Source: an uncultured Clostridia bacterium (GTDB lineage Bacteria; Bacillota; Clostridia; TANB77; CAG-508). Taken from it: a stretch of DNA of 64,000 nucleotides. Below, in pieces: positions 9,901 to 16,572 of the stretch; positions within the stretch are counted from its first letter, which is position 1; every line of letters starts with the position of its first letter. Position numbers and translations under genes: made by a program. The DNA lies in contig CAKOTK010000007.1 of NCBI GenBank assembly GCA_934120135.1, positions 13,485 to 77,484 of the forward strand. Direction: 5' to 3'. The notes beneath the pieces were generated by a model. It saw only the letters and a program-made list of their open reading frames with translations, made no database searches and was not told the DNA's origin.

Positions 9901-11076
9901 TCCTATATCAACTGTGTATCTAGCTCCTTCTTCTTTCCATATAAATGTATATGTATATGTTGCTACATTTGATTTTATTGGATTCTCAAATTCTGTATTT
10001 GGGTTGTTATATCCTTCATATACTGAGCTTATTGGTATATTTAATGATATTGTATCTGATTCCAATGTTTCATATGCTTCATATGGGTATACCAATTTTA
10101 TGTTGTATCTATTTCCTTTATTTGCATAATATGTTGTATTATATGCTTCTTTTGTTAGCTCCCCTGTATTTGTGTTTAATTCTGCATTTCTTGTTGCTTT
10201 AAATTTTCCTGTTGTTTCATCATATGTATATTCTATATCTTCTCCTGTTATTTTTACTTCTATTGGTTTATATCCATTTAATTCTGGTATTGTTCCTTCA
10301 ACTGTATTTGATTTTAATAATAGTTGACTTAATGTTTCATAACTTGATATTGCAAATTCCAAGTTTATTTTTCCATTTTCTTTGTCTAATACTTTTTCAA
10401 TATCATATGATGTATTTGATGGGTATATTTCATTTTCTATTTTTCCATACCAATCTGTTGATAATACTATTTCTTTTATTATCTCTGTTCTTGTTCCATT
10501 CTCTGCCACATGTGTTCCTGTTAATATTATTTTGTTATTGTTACTACTGTAATTGTTTATGTTTTTACCAATATTTGCTTTTATTTTTCCCATTAATAAC
10601 TTTTGTGTTCCGTTATTTATTTTGTTTAATTCTATTTTCTTTGTATTTTCTGATATATTATTTTTTGCTACTACTGCATCTTTTACTATTGTTGTTTGTA
10701 AGTTAAAGTTTTCCCCTTGTATTTCTATTTTTCCGTTTTCTAAATAACCATTTGTAAGCACGTTAATATCCATGTATAGAGTATCTGTTTGGTTTACCTC
10801 TTTACATGTTCCTTTTATTTTTTCTGCTATTCCATCATTATTCAAATCTCTTAGGAAATAGCTATTAAATTCTACATATGGTGTTTCTGTTTTTTCGTCT
10901 CCTGATTGTACCTCTCCATATGTCATTGCCCTTGCTGTTTCACTATCCAAATTAGTAATGTTTTTTATTTTATTTCTACTTACCGCTATCGCTCCAATTG
11001 CTGTTATTATTAACACTATTAGTGCAATAATTTGGCTTGTTCTTTTTAGCATTATTTTACTAATTTTTTCTCCCAT
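967..11076 (-). CDS. Giant LPXTG-anchored multidomain surface adhesin
   Basis: A 3,369-residue cell-wall protein. Residues 1-35 are a signal segment. About 950-1400 hold SpaA-type prealbumin-like domains (GATFNI, LKSIKFNI, LEGAQFKI, IQGVKFAI). About 1400-1690 hold seven repeats of VKYDLEGNVVWEN type, reading as a seven-bladed propeller. About 1730-1810 is an InlB B-type repeat and 1812-2032 three MucBP-like units, then an isopeptide/DUF11-like domain. About 2180-3250 are eleven Cna-B repeats of about 98 residues, then a last MucBP unit. The sorting signal is LPTTG (3336-3340), a hydrophobic stretch and KHKRCK. The ATG follows AGAGGAG. Over 30 CGG trinucleotides lie on the coding strand, none in frame. 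The role in adhesion is inferred. Confidence 0.93.
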   Translation of the reverse strand: MGEKISKIMLKRTSQIIALIVLIITAIGAIAVSRNKIKNITNLDSETARAMTYGEVQSGDEKTETPYVEFNSYFLRDLNNDGIAEKIKGTCKEVNQTDTLYMDINVLTNGYLENGKIEIQGENFNLQTTIVKDAVVAKNNISENTKKIELNKINNGTQKLLMGKIKANIGKNINNYSSNNNKIILTGTHVAENGTRTEIIKEIVLSTDWYGKIENEIYPSNTSYDIEKVLDKENGKINLEFAISSYETLSQLLLKSNTVEGTIPELNGYKPIEVKITGEDIEYTYDETTGKFKATRNAELNTNTGELTKEAYNTTYYANKGNRYNIKLVYPYEAYETLESDTISLNIPISSVYEGYNNPNTEFENPIKSNVATYTYTFIWKEEGARYTVDIGTYRALDYQYVVSKKEPLKIYNGETNSEIEDKYQTRWYFNAKESQKIQLKEPTTNYGDKFLTTENKYINMTPYTKYIGIYFYGATNLIKKDGYINLYNDETNELIHTFTKEELEKYTRTNPYMYEQGVKHIRLETSEVNDESTTVCNIKQIDDEALTNAYTKTEFDKLQYIYTYLQVNTMQTNGTWSQSGSDTSRAEYEEPVSKTSLSISRTKFSTQETEKKLGIKIDTEANYFNIEKWQDGVFLVKLPTEILDVEINSVKISNNNVKVLGYEVLEKDGSKFIKILTQNDTPLTYTITIDTNITADPRIATTTKSIELYAYNKEANNYLEKAVDKYDVNDNGNTSENVNYISEKIDLISPTSLLTNEKMSNYDNKNSFIISPQVAEIDIDETRNATVEVSITNNYSRTISDILIVGKIPFKGNKYQLQNTADLGSTITTNITGPIALPTELQGIATVYYSENETITKDTTDSGNNFKKESQVTDWSKIKTYVIDLGEHKLAVNKEYKFTYKIKLPTVLNYNEVTYSTHAVYFALDTENGKLYTQTEAGKVGIRIARKFDINITKTKLGKDIAVQGATFNIVEEGQEIGKVAVTNYEGKVVVQNLYADKMYILKEILPARGYSSSNTEVKFRTYVENNELKYEIVSGKVKTDSVTQAEGNTKAHIDFGFENVPKYKLVLNKKDTEGNNLKSIKFNIKGNNSDKNIYTSKDGIATIQDLEAGVEYTLTEVRATGYYILQEPIKFKLNNDNGTLSFTVISGSFNSNAQITESTEVSGKQAEDQVEVNLVNEKIPTYNLELTKYEKDQEKTLEGAQFKIEGDGLKEGGEYITTDEKGVLTIEGLYQYVEGKYITGEYTITELTPPEGYKLTEEPIKVRYNNGTLEIISGTIKGEATVENGIAKIEIENEPLFVLTKINETTKEPIQGVKFAIYEIDESRNIVDFAKDINGNYVGEEETINGKTYKVLTTNKKGIITVGLKEGLYKAVEVEAPKSFEFNENVEARTSYFGIGKNISAVKGIKSLWENNEKSYYYRDVTIANKDIVAVGDNGKVVKYDLEGNVVWENTDKSYNYRGVTTVSDGIITVSGGNTAGNIYGQVVKYDLEGNVVWENSEKTYKYYKVVTVDNGIIAIASGGQVVKYNLEGNVVWENTEKSYLYYGVTAVDDGILAVGYSGKVVKYDSNGNIEWENTEKSYSYIAAVTLEDGIIAISENGLAVEYDFDGKCLFDKSIGITNLSDAVVTEDGIVVVEYGGFDWNGNIAKIDFAGNQIWETSGEKTGQSIINRYTAVTAINDAIIAVTDKGQVVKIGEAETAPEIAQSQEITVQNIGKALKIKTEVEQYQKNGVIITGGTITGQDEEYVEQVEYKKDSTKEIKAVPDTGYRVEKITVNGEQIEFTPNEDESVTLSKFIQVIEDKNIVVKFSDTIGQVKVNHYIKGTTTKVIDDVIDTRSKTLTGEIGDTYTTEPLIGLKEYELEKDSNGEYVIPENASGTYTSEAQEVNYYYELKDLTLTVHHYLVNTETKLAEDEQKTGKIHSEYTTEKSSTIDYTKYELVEEPENKEGTLEQDTEVIYYYRLKEGKVIVHHYIQGTTTQVPSKDGSTVVDETIIGKVDETYTTKASKDIATNYEYVSKTTNSTGAITAETIEVTYYYKMKEGTIEENNITKEGTTLVQNVEEVITYNISYTTKITNYKGRVQVIVTDKLPQAIDETKSNIAGGEYDSTNKTITWKQYIPDVDTLNGEAKVITINEQISLVYDSVELRTKITNKVGGSIKLLDTNQEETNTDEQETIINGYETITITKVWSDNNNANGKRPESIKLQVKNGQTVVKEQVVTEAENWKYTFTDLPKYNSQGNKIVYTVDEAEVNTDDLKFYTKAITGATITNTFTVPDKKGKITVNKVWDDNENANGKRPEGIKLQIKNGQTVVKEQVVTEAEEWKYIFTDLPIYDGQGNRIAYTVDEAEVNANDLKFYTKTISGATITNTFTVPDKKGSITVSKVWNDNDNANGKRPESIKLQVKNGSQVVAEQVVTETEGWKYTFMDLPIYNAQGNAIVYTVDEAEVNTDDLKFYTKAISGATITNTFTVPDKKGSITVNKVWDDNNNANGKRPESIRLQVKNGSQVVAEQVVTETEGWKYTFMDLPIYNAQGNAIVYTVDEAEVNTDDLKFYTKAISGATITNTFTVPDKKGRITVNKVWDDNENANGKRPESIKLQIKDGQTVVKEQVVTEAEEWKYIFTDLPIYDGQGNRIAYTVDEAEVNTDDLKFYTKAISGATITNTFVVPEEKTELTVEKVWDDNENANGKRPESIKLQVKNGQTVVKEQVVTEAENWKYTFTDLQKYNAQGNEIVYTVDEAEVNADDLMFYTKAMNGTTITNTFSVPDNKISITVNKMWNDENNMYGKRPESIKLQIKEGNRVVQEATVTENDEWRYTFTDLAKYDEQGNEISYIVDEQEINTDDLKFYTKTIEGTTITNTFKVPDEKVNVTVNKVWNDNNNANGKRPEKTKLLVKNGNQVVAEQVVTEAENWKYTFTDLPKYNAQGNEIAYTVDESEVNENDLKFYTKTIEGTTITNTFTVPDEKVNVTVNKVWNDSNDVKGYRPESIKLLVKNGSQVVAEQVVTEAENWKYTFTDLPKYNAQGNEITYTVDEAEVNASDLKFYTKTIEGTTITNTFAILEEKTEVTVEKVWNDNENANGKRPESIKLQVKNGQTVVKEQVVTEAESWKYTFTDLPKYNAQGSEIVYTVDESEVNKNDLKFYTKTIEGTTITNTFTVPNDKIKLKVSKVWDDSYNAKGYRPESIKLLVKNGSQVVAEQVITEAENWKYTFTDLPKYNAQGNEIVYTVEEAEVNSNDLARYKGEISKVIENEVIVVNTYNYGNILIRYVDRDTGEELGRDEIEGKIGDGYVTDAKEIKGYKNISKTENSKGVINEGTTEVIYYYEKIKEEPKPVNPILPTTGDTFISEIIILITSATAYLVVLALKHKRCK
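1330..4540 (-). repeat. Eleven tandem Cna-B repeats (~294 bp unit)
   Basis: Eleven head-to-tail repeats of about 294 bp inside the adhesin gene. Each encodes a unit beginning with the motif TV-KVW-D and NGKRPES and ending ITNTF-VP. The units around 3360-3650 and 3655-3950 are nearly identical at DNA level, which points to recent duplication or gene conversion and makes the copy number sensitive to assembly collapse. Confidence 0.9.
5985..6885 (-). repeat. Seven propeller repeats inside the adhesin
   Basis: Seven degenerate repeats of about 40 codons, each with a motif like VVKYDLEGNVVWEN and a following D-GI(I/L)AV strand. They directly follow a SpaA-like domain and precede the InlB/MucBP region. 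Seven units suits a closed beta-propeller. Confidence 0.75.
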
Positions 11077-11340
11077 AGTTTTTTTGCTCCTCTTACGTAC
11101 TTCTTTATTTTAGGTTATATATACTTATATTTTACTTATATTTATATATATTGTAAATGGCAATTGTTGGAGTGGAGAGGTTTTCAAGTTCCTGAGTATT
11201 TACGGAAATTCAAGTCTTGAGCCGTTTTTTTACATTTTCTTATCTTTTTTGTCAATTTTTGGCGTTTTTGCCACTAAATGTATGGGAAGGAAGGGTTTGG
11301 AGAGATGTTTAAAAGTACGTATATATTTCCTTTACTTACA
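11077..11340. other. Adhesin leader region
   Basis: Non-coding. On the minus strand a possible promoter has TTTACA near 11150 and TAAAAT 17 bp further on. Two similar imperfect dyads beginning TTCAAGT, at about 11183 and 11209 and ending CTGAG/TTGAG, lie upstream and could bind a regulator. I see no known riboswitch. Confidence 0.35.
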
Positions 11341-11341
11341 A

Positions 11342-11371
11342 AAATACTGCACCATTTCTGATGCAGTATTT
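11342..11371 (-). terminator. Terminator of the histidine-phosphatase gene
   Basis: Stem AATACTGCA / TGCAGTATT with a 10-nt loop and T-run, just after the stop codon at 11373. The central 22 bp (11346-11367) is identical to a hairpin at 12767-12788. Confidence 0.75.
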
Positions 11372-11372
11372 T

Positions 11373-11918
11373 TTAACTTGTATATTTTATTACATATTCC
11401 CAGCCAGGTTGCCATGATTTAGTTTTTCTCCAATCATTTTTGTTTGCTTCTTCCCATGATATATTTTTTGTTAAGACTTCAAACGCTAATTGCGGTGCTC
11501 TATGAGCTATTATCCCTATCTTTTTACCTTGATAATTTGTTCTTAAAAATTCTATAAAATCATTAATTCTTTTTTCCACGTCTCTAAGAGATTCTCCATT
11601 TGGAAATGGTTCGTCTATATGTTCTTCATAAACAACTAAAGACTTATCTTTACCATCTAAATCTCCATAGTTGCATTCTCTTAATCTTTTATCTTGAATG
11701 TGTTTTACATTTGGAAATGCAAGTTTTGCTGAATCAATTGCTCTTACTAGATCTGATGTAAATATCACATCAAAATTTTTATCTTTTTGTAACTCTCCTA
11801 ATTTTATTGCTCTTTCTCTTCCTAATTCATTCAATTCTACTTGCTTCCATCCACTACATTTTCCAGAAGCATTATCGGTTGTCGTTCCATGTACAAAATA
11901 CATAATCTTTAATTCCAT
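11373..11918 (-). CDS. Histidine phosphatase superfamily protein, atypical active site
   Basis: A 181-residue protein of the phosphoglycerate-mutase/histidine-phosphatase fold. Residues 7-17 align with the phospho-histidine motif (V)RHG, but the arginine is missing: it reads MYFVHGTTTDN, as if one codon had been deleted in frame. Other family features remain: FTSDLVRAIDSA (about 54-65), the acidic EPFPNGES segment and the second histidine in IIAHRAP. Family members act on phosphoesters, and the lost arginine normally helps bind phosphate, so activity may be reduced or changed. The start follows a weak GGGA site. It lies downstream of a DUF3592 membrane-protein gene. Confidence 0.8.
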   Translation of the reverse strand: MELKIMYFVHGTTTDNASGKCSGWKQVELNELGRERAIKLGELQKDKNFDVIFTSDLVRAIDSAKLAFPNVKHIQDKRLRECNYGDLDGKDKSLVVYEEHIDEPFPNGESLRDVEKRINDFIEFLRTNYQGKKIGIIAHRAPQLAFEVLTKNISWEEANKNDWRKTKSWQPGWEYVIKYTS

Positions 11919-11963
11919 TATTTTCCCTACTTTCCTATTTAAAAATTTTAGTAGAATTACCTT

Positions 11964-12659
11964 TTAACTTAACTCTGTCAAAATATCTATATCAACAAAA
12001 TATTTCTTTTTATTGTTTTTATCAATATATACTGGAAATTGTTTTATATTTCTTTCCTCTATTATGTCTTCTGGATTTGACCAAATATTTTTACTTTTAA
12101 ACGTATATTCTTCGCCATCTAATGGATTAGTCCATTCACAAATAATTTTATATGGATGTCTTCCATTTACACTATATGAGATATTTATTATTGTTTCAAC
12201 ATAGTCTGCATATATTAGTTCTCCATTTTCTTTTAATCTTTTTTCTGATTTTTTACCCCTAGCTTTTGATGATATTCCTGTTACACCTATTATTAGAGAA
12301 ATTAGTCCAAGTCCTGGAAATAATAAAAACAATAAATCTAAGGATTTCATACCTATTTTATTTGGATTATCTTTATCATAATATATTTCTATTTCTTTCC
12401 CTTCATAAAAGCTAGAAGAATATCCATTTAATGTCGATTCATATTCATTTCCTTCAGCAACATATGAAACATATACTTTATGATTTCTATTGTTGTCAGA
12501 ATCTCTAGATGACCATATTTCAGTAATAATTCCTGTTGTTTCTATTTTATTAGTATAATTAAAAACACTTCCAAACAATATAATGCCAATTGCCACAAAT
12601 ACTGTTCCAACAATTGTAAATATAAGCCATGCTAAGTTTTCAACTCTATTTCCACTCAT
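11964..12659 (-). CDS. DUF3592-type membrane protein
   Basis: A 231-residue protein with two membrane segments: near residues 5-35 (WLIFTIVGTVFVAIGIILF) and 108-130 (LLFLLFPGLGLISLIIGVTGI). Between them is an extracytoplasmic beta-rich part of the DUF3592 type (TTGIITEIWSS, KVYVSYVAEGNEY, IEIYYDKDNPNKIG). The C-terminal half is a second beta-rich domain. The ATG at 12659 sits 10 nt after AAAGTGAG; an in-frame GTG lies 15 nt upstream. Function unknown. Confidence 0.7.
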   Translation of the reverse strand: MSGNRVENLAWLIFTIVGTVFVAIGIILFGSVFNYTNKIETTGIITEIWSSRDSDNNRNHKVYVSYVAEGNEYESTLNGYSSSFYEGKEIEIYYDKDNPNKIGMKSLDLLFLLFPGLGLISLIIGVTGISSKARGKKSEKRLKENGELIYADYVETIINISYSVNGRHPYKIICEWTNPLDGEEYTFKSKNIWSNPEDIIEERNIKQFPVYIDKNNKKKYFVDIDILTELS

Positions 12660-12764
12660 AAAATTCAATCTCACTTTCTAGCTATTTAAACTTTTATGTT
12701 TGTTTTTATTTTATATTGTGTAACTTTCTTTGTCAACATTTTTATTTTATTTAAAATGTACAAA

Positions 12765-12790
12765 AAACTGCACCATTTCTGATGCAGTTT
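12765..12790 (-). terminator. Repeat copy of the ACTGCA...TGCAGT hairpin
   Basis: The same 22-bp hairpin as at 11346-11367, here downstream of the small membrane-protein gene on the same strand. The copies share even the loop bases. Confidence 0.65.
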
Positions 12791-12807
12791 TCCTGCTTTT
12801 TTGGAAT

Positions 12808-13017
12808 CTATATGTTTTTAAAAGTCACATATATAATTCCAATACAGCTAAAAATCATTATGGTACGCGTAATTACCGCATACCTATGGAAGAATTTTGC
12901 GTTTATGGTATCCACAATTTTTTGCCCATTCGGCAAAAAAAGAATGGATACATATAGTAATGTAAATATAAGCGCTGCAATTCCTGCCTTTCCCAAGATG
13001 TCTATAACTTGTTGCAT
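12808..13017 (-). CDS. Small two-segment membrane protein
   Basis: A 69-residue hypothetical protein with two hydrophobic helices (AGIAALIFTLLYVSILFLP and TIMIFSCIGIIYVTF) around a basic connector. The ATG is 7 nt after GGGAG and a terminator hairpin follows the gene, which supports it as real. No family recognised. Confidence 0.6.
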   Translation of the reverse strand: MQQVIDILGKAGIAALIFTLLYVSILFLPNGQKIVDTINAKFFHRYAVITRTIMIFSCIGIIYVTFKNI

Positions 13018-13100
13018 TGTTTATTCTCCCTTCAAATTTAAAATACATTTATATTTTAACACATTTACATAATTTTGGCAAATAAAGAATGTGTATTCAA

Positions 13101-13733
13101 TTATTTCATTAGGATTACACCTTTTACATTTGTATGTAACAGCTTTATGAACTCTTCAGCGTCTTGCTTTGTTCCAACTATACTACCATAATGAATTGGA
13201 ACAGCTACTTTGGGTTGTATTTCATTTACTAATTGTGCCGCTTCTTTAAAATCCATTGTATACGTTCCACCCACTGGCACAAAAGCCACATCACATTTTA
13301 CTTTTTTATTTTCTTCTGTTATATCAGTATCACCTGCAATGTAATATCTAATATCATTTAATTCAATAACATAACCAACCCAATCATTCTCTTTTGGATG
13401 AAATGTTTTGTTTGTGTTATATGCTGGTACTGTTTCAAATTTAATTCCTTGCACCATATATTTTTTATTTGGCTCCACAGTAACAATTGCATCTTTATTT
13501 ATTCCCTTTTTTAACACTTTTGTTAATAACTCTTCAGGTATTACAATAACAGTACTTTCATTTATAACTTTATCAATATCTTCTTCTGAATAGTGATCAT
13601 AATGATCATGTGTTATAAAAATAATGTCTGCATCATTATAATTTCTGTCTATTTTAAATGGATCTATATAAATTATTTTTTCTTTGTTTATTCTTATACT
13701 ACTATGGTATAAAACTTCAATATTATTTAACAT
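13101..13733 (-). CDS. MBL-fold metal-dependent hydrolase (UlaG-like)
   Basis: A 210-residue metallo-beta-lactamase-fold protein. The metal-binding motif THDHYDH is at about residues 40-46, further ligands are in AGDTD (about 135) and the terminal histidine is in VPIHYGS (about 181). The opening LYHSSIRINKEKIIYIDPF is typical of the UlaG/YtkL-like branch, whose members hydrolyse lactones, phosphodiesters or other esters. The substrate is unknown. The ATG follows GGGAGG. The gene stands alone, with the ABC operon terminator upstream. Confidence 0.85.
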   Translation of the reverse strand: MLNNIEVLYHSSIRINKEKIIYIDPFKIDRNYNDADIIFITHDHYDHYSEEDIDKVINESTVIVIPEELLTKVLKKGINKDAIVTVEPNKKYMVQGIKFETVPAYNTNKTFHPKENDWVGYVIELNDIRYYIAGDTDITEENKKVKCDVAFVPVGGTYTMDFKEAAQLVNEIQPKVAVPIHYGSIVGTKQDAEEFIKLLHTNVKGVILMK

Positions 13734-13787
13734 TTGTATTCCTCCCTGCTTTTTATTATATCATAAATTATAAAATGCACACAATAA

Positions 13788-13813
13788 AAGACGGAGTTTT
13801 TATTCTCCGCCTT
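13788..13813 (-). terminator. Terminator of the ABC importer operon
   Basis: On the minus strand, AAGGCGGAG / CTCCGTCTT with an 8-nt loop and one G-U pair, directly after the stop at 13818. Confidence 0.75.
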
Positions 13814-13817
13814 AAAT

Positions 13818-14846
13818 TTATTTACCTAACTTTTGAATAGCTTTTTCTGCAAAGCTGTTGTTTACTACTTTTCCGTAGTCAGCTTCTTTTTCAAGTTCTC
13901 CCGCTTCTTTCATAACCTTTTGAAGTAATGCAAACGATTCTTGTTTTAATACTGGATTATCTCTCCAAGCATCAATATCTATATAACTTTGTAAAGCTGC
14001 TTCTAACATACTTAAATCAGTATCTGGAAAAAAGTCTACTATTGCTTCTGCTATTTCTTTAGCACTATGTGATTTTACCCATTGTTCTCCTTTGTATATT
14101 GCATTTGTAAATCCTTGAATTATATTAGGATTTTTTTCAATATAACTTTTCTTAGCAAAATATGCTGTATATGGAATTTCTCCTGAAGCCTCTCCAACAG
14201 ATGCAACAATATATCCTTTACCTGCTTTTTCTGTTGCTGAAGCAGTTGGTTCAAATAATGTTACATATTCAGCATTTCCACCAGCAAAAGCTCCTGCCAT
14301 TAAGTCGAACTTAATACTGTCATCTAATACTAAGTCTTTTTTAGGATCTAGACCATTTTGTTTAAGCACATATTCAAAAGTCATGTATGGTACTCCACCT
14401 TTTCTACCAGGAATAACAGTTTTTCCTTTTAAATCTTGCCAACTAAAATTATCTGTTTTTTCTTTGCTAACTAAAAATGATCCATCCTTTTGAGTCATTT
14501 GTGCAAATACTTGTGTATAGTCTTCTTTTCCTTCATTATATACATATATTGAAGCTTCTGGTCCCGCAAAGCCTATGTCACTTTGGTTTGCCAAAACTGC
14601 GGTCATTACTTTATCAGCTCCTTGACCTGTTGTTAATTCTATCTCCAAACCTTCCTCTGCAAAATAACCTTTTGAAAGTGCCACATATTGTGGAGCATAA
14701 AATACAGAACGTGTTACTTCATTTACACGAATTTTTTGTAACCCTGCTGTTTCTGTATTTCTATTAAGTAGTATATAAGTAGCTATTCCAGCTGCTACTA
14801 TTATAATAACTAATACAATAATCAAATACTTTTTCAAGTTTTTCAT
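13818..14846 (-). CDS. ABC importer substrate-binding protein (NMT1/SsuA-like)
   Basis: A 342-residue solute-binding protein. Residues 7-28 are a hydrophobic N-terminal anchor with no lipobox cysteine, so it is probably tethered by this helix. The rest matches the NMT1/SsuA fold: YAPQYVALSKGYFAEEGLEIEL (41-62), GPEASIYVY, LKGKTVIPGRKGGVPYMTFEYVLKQNGL. Such proteins carry sulfonates, nitrate, pyrimidine precursors of thiamine or similar anions; the ligand cannot be fixed. AAAGGA abuts the ATG, so an in-frame TTG four codons later (9 nt from AAAGGA) may be the true start. Third gene of the importer operon. Confidence 0.88.
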   Translation of the reverse strand: MKNLKKYLIIVLVIIIVAAGIATYILLNRNTETAGLQKIRVNEVTRSVFYAPQYVALSKGYFAEEGLEIELTTGQGADKVMTAVLANQSDIGFAGPEASIYVYNEGKEDYTQVFAQMTQKDGSFLVSKEKTDNFSWQDLKGKTVIPGRKGGVPYMTFEYVLKQNGLDPKKDLVLDDSIKFDLMAGAFAGGNAEYVTLFEPTASATEKAGKGYIVASVGEASGEIPYTAYFAKKSYIEKNPNIIQGFTNAIYKGEQWVKSHSAKEIAEAIVDFFPDTDLSMLEAALQSYIDIDAWRDNPVLKQESFALLQKVMKEAGELEKEADYGKVVNNSFAEKAIQKLGK

Positions 14847-14862
14847 TCCTTTCTAATCTATT

Positions 14863-14895
14863 CATGCCAAAGGAGATTTCAAGTATTTTGGCATG
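14863..14895 (-). other. Intercistronic hairpin in the ABC operon
   Basis: Nine-bp perfect inverted repeat CATGCCAAA / TTTGGCATG with a 15-nt loop, in the 114-nt gap between the permease and binding-protein genes. No U-tract follows. It could protect the binding-protein mRNA end or attenuate transcription. No known riboswitch pattern. Confidence 0.45.
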
Positions 14896-14960
14896 TTATT
14901 TAACCTTACTTATTACTTATAATACTTTTCTCCTATAAGTAACATTTTTATCTGTTATTT

Positions 14961-15774
14961 TTAAGTTCTTTTAGACATTTTTTTCATAACAATTTTTTCT
15001 GAAAGTACTATTGCTTCATAAATAATTGCAGCAACTATTGCAAGAATAATTACCCCTGTCATTACTAAGTCTAGTTGAAATACCTGACCACCATATACAA
15101 TTAGGTAACCCAAACCTGCTTTTGATACCAAGAATTCTCCTGTTATTACACCTACTAAAGATAGACCTATATTTACCTTTAATGAGTTGAAAAATGTGGA
15201 TATGTTTGCAGGTATTACTATTTTTGTTAATATTTGAAATTTACTTGCATTAAATGTTTGTGCCATTTTTATTAGTTCTTTGTCTGTATTTAAAAATCCA
15301 TTTAGAATTTCTAATATAGTTACAATTAGTGAAATGGCAAGACCCATTGTTATAATTGCTCCCATTCCTGCACCTACCCAGATGATTATAACTGGTCCGC
15401 AAAGCTACTTTGGGCAAACTGTTTAATACAACTAAATATGGTTCTGATACCTTCGAAAAAAATGGAGACCACCATAGCAAAATTGCTATAAATACACCTA
15501 GTATAACTCCTGAAATAAACCCTATTAGTGTTTCTGTAAGTGTTACTCCTAAGTGTGTTAGCAGTCCATTAGCTGATAAATTTAAAAAGGTATTTAATAT
15601 TCTTGAAGGTTGACTTGTAATAAAACTATCTATTATTCCTTTATTAGCAAGTAATTCCCACCCTATTATAAATATAATCAGGATAAGTAATTGAGTTAAA
15701 ATAACAGATATTTTGTTTTTTCTTATTTTTCTTAGGTATTTTTTTCTGTCCTCAGACATATTTTTATCATACAT
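14961..15774 (-). CDS. ABC importer permease, read through a +1 shift at CGG
   Basis: An inner-membrane permease of the SsuC/TauC family (BPD_transp_1). The start ATG (15774) follows AAGGAG by 10 nt and overlaps the upstream ATPase stop by 8 nt. The first frame runs to VVLNSLPKVAL, then meets CGG (15397-15399) and loses the family sequence. Skipping one C gives L-GPVIIIWVGAGMGAII, an exact match to the conserved permease loop, and continues to the stop at 14961 (270 residues). Without the shift only the first half would be made. The SsuC-like EAA motif is just after the join. It is either a disrupted gene or one of eight CGG shift sites in this window. Confidence 0.85.
15397..15399 (-). other. 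CGG +1-shift site in the permease
   Basis: Codons TTG-CGG-ACC. Dropping the C yields TTG-GGA-CCA (L-G-P), the conserved glycine of the permease loop. It is the only in-frame CGG of the gene. Confidence 0.75.
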
Positions 15775-16510
15775 GCACATCAAGCTCCTTCCATATAGCA
15801 TCAAAGTACTTACTAAATTTAGGGCTCTCACGGCAGTTGATTGGATTTCTATTTTCCATTTCAAAATCAATAGTATGAATGTTTTTTACTGTTGCTGGTC
15901 TTTTGGTTAACACTACTATCCTATCACTCATACTAATTGCCTCTGATATATCATGTGTCACTATAATAGCTGTAATATTTTCATTTTTTAATATTTGAAA
16001 AATATCATTTGTAACCATAATTCTAGTTTGATAGTCTAACGCTGAAAATGCTTCATCTAGTAATAAAATCTTAGGCTTAATAGCTAAAGTTCTTATCAGC
16101 GCTGCTCTTTGCCTCATTCCCCCAGATAACTGATTTGGGTATTTGTCTTTAAATTCATATAAACCATATTTTTTTAGTAATTCTATTACATAAGCTTCAT
16201 TTTCTTTTGTCTTTTTTCTTCTTATTTCTAAGCCAAATGTAATATTATCATAAATATTTCTCCACTCTAAAAGACTATCCTTTTGTAGCATATAGCCAAG
16301 ACCACCATCAATTTGTATATCACCAGAAGTTTTAGGTTCTAGACCTGATATTATTGAAAGCAATGTGGATTTTCCACACCCACTTGGTCCAATTATGCTA
16401 ACAAATTCTCCCTCATTTACACTAAATGAAATATTAGACAAAGCTTCTACTTCACCATTTTTCGCTTGGTACTTTTTGCTTACATTCTTTAGTTTCAATA
16501 CTTCCTTCAT
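15767..16510 (-). CDS. ABC importer ATP-binding protein (SsuB/TauB-like)
   Basis: A 247-residue ATPase. Walker A is GPSGCGKST (about 42-50), the signature is LSGGMRQR (about 130), Walker B is ILLLDEAFSALD (about 150) and the H-loop is VTHDISEA (about 187). The length and the C-terminal tail suit the nitrate/sulfonate/thiamine-precursor importer subfamily. The ATG follows AGGAGG. First gene of the operon ATPase-permease-binding protein, with the ATPase and permease overlapping by 8 nt, so they are translationally coupled. No in-frame CGG. Confidence 0.93.
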   Translation of the reverse strand: MKEVLKLKNVSKKYQAKNGEVEALSNISFSVNEGEFVSIIGPSGCGKSTLLSIISGLEPKTSGDIQIDGGLGYMLQKDSLLEWRNIYDNITFGLEIRRKKTKENEAYVIELLKKYGLYEFKDKYPNQLSGGMRQRAALIRTLAIKPKILLLDEAFSALDYQTRIMVTNDIFQILKNENITAIIVTHDISEAISMSDRIVVLTKRPATVKNIHTIDFEMENRNPINCRESPKFSKYFDAIWKELDVHV

Positions 16511-16572
16511 AAGTACCTCCTAATTCAAATTTATCATAATACATCTTATGAAGGTATACATAATTTAGTGAA

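Noticed and set aside
1200..10750. Many plus-strand open frames rich in Leu, Phe and Tyr
   Set aside because: They are antisense to the adhesin gene and arise from its low-complexity AT-rich codons; none has a ribosome site or a known domain.
12782..13072. Plus-strand ORF of 96 codons
   Set aside because: It overlaps the better-supported small membrane-protein gene on the other strand and lacks a ribosome site.
14863..14895. Riboswitch upstream of the substrate-binding protein gene
   Set aside because: Only a simple 9-bp hairpin is present; no thiamine-box, cobalamin or other known aptamer sequence is visible.
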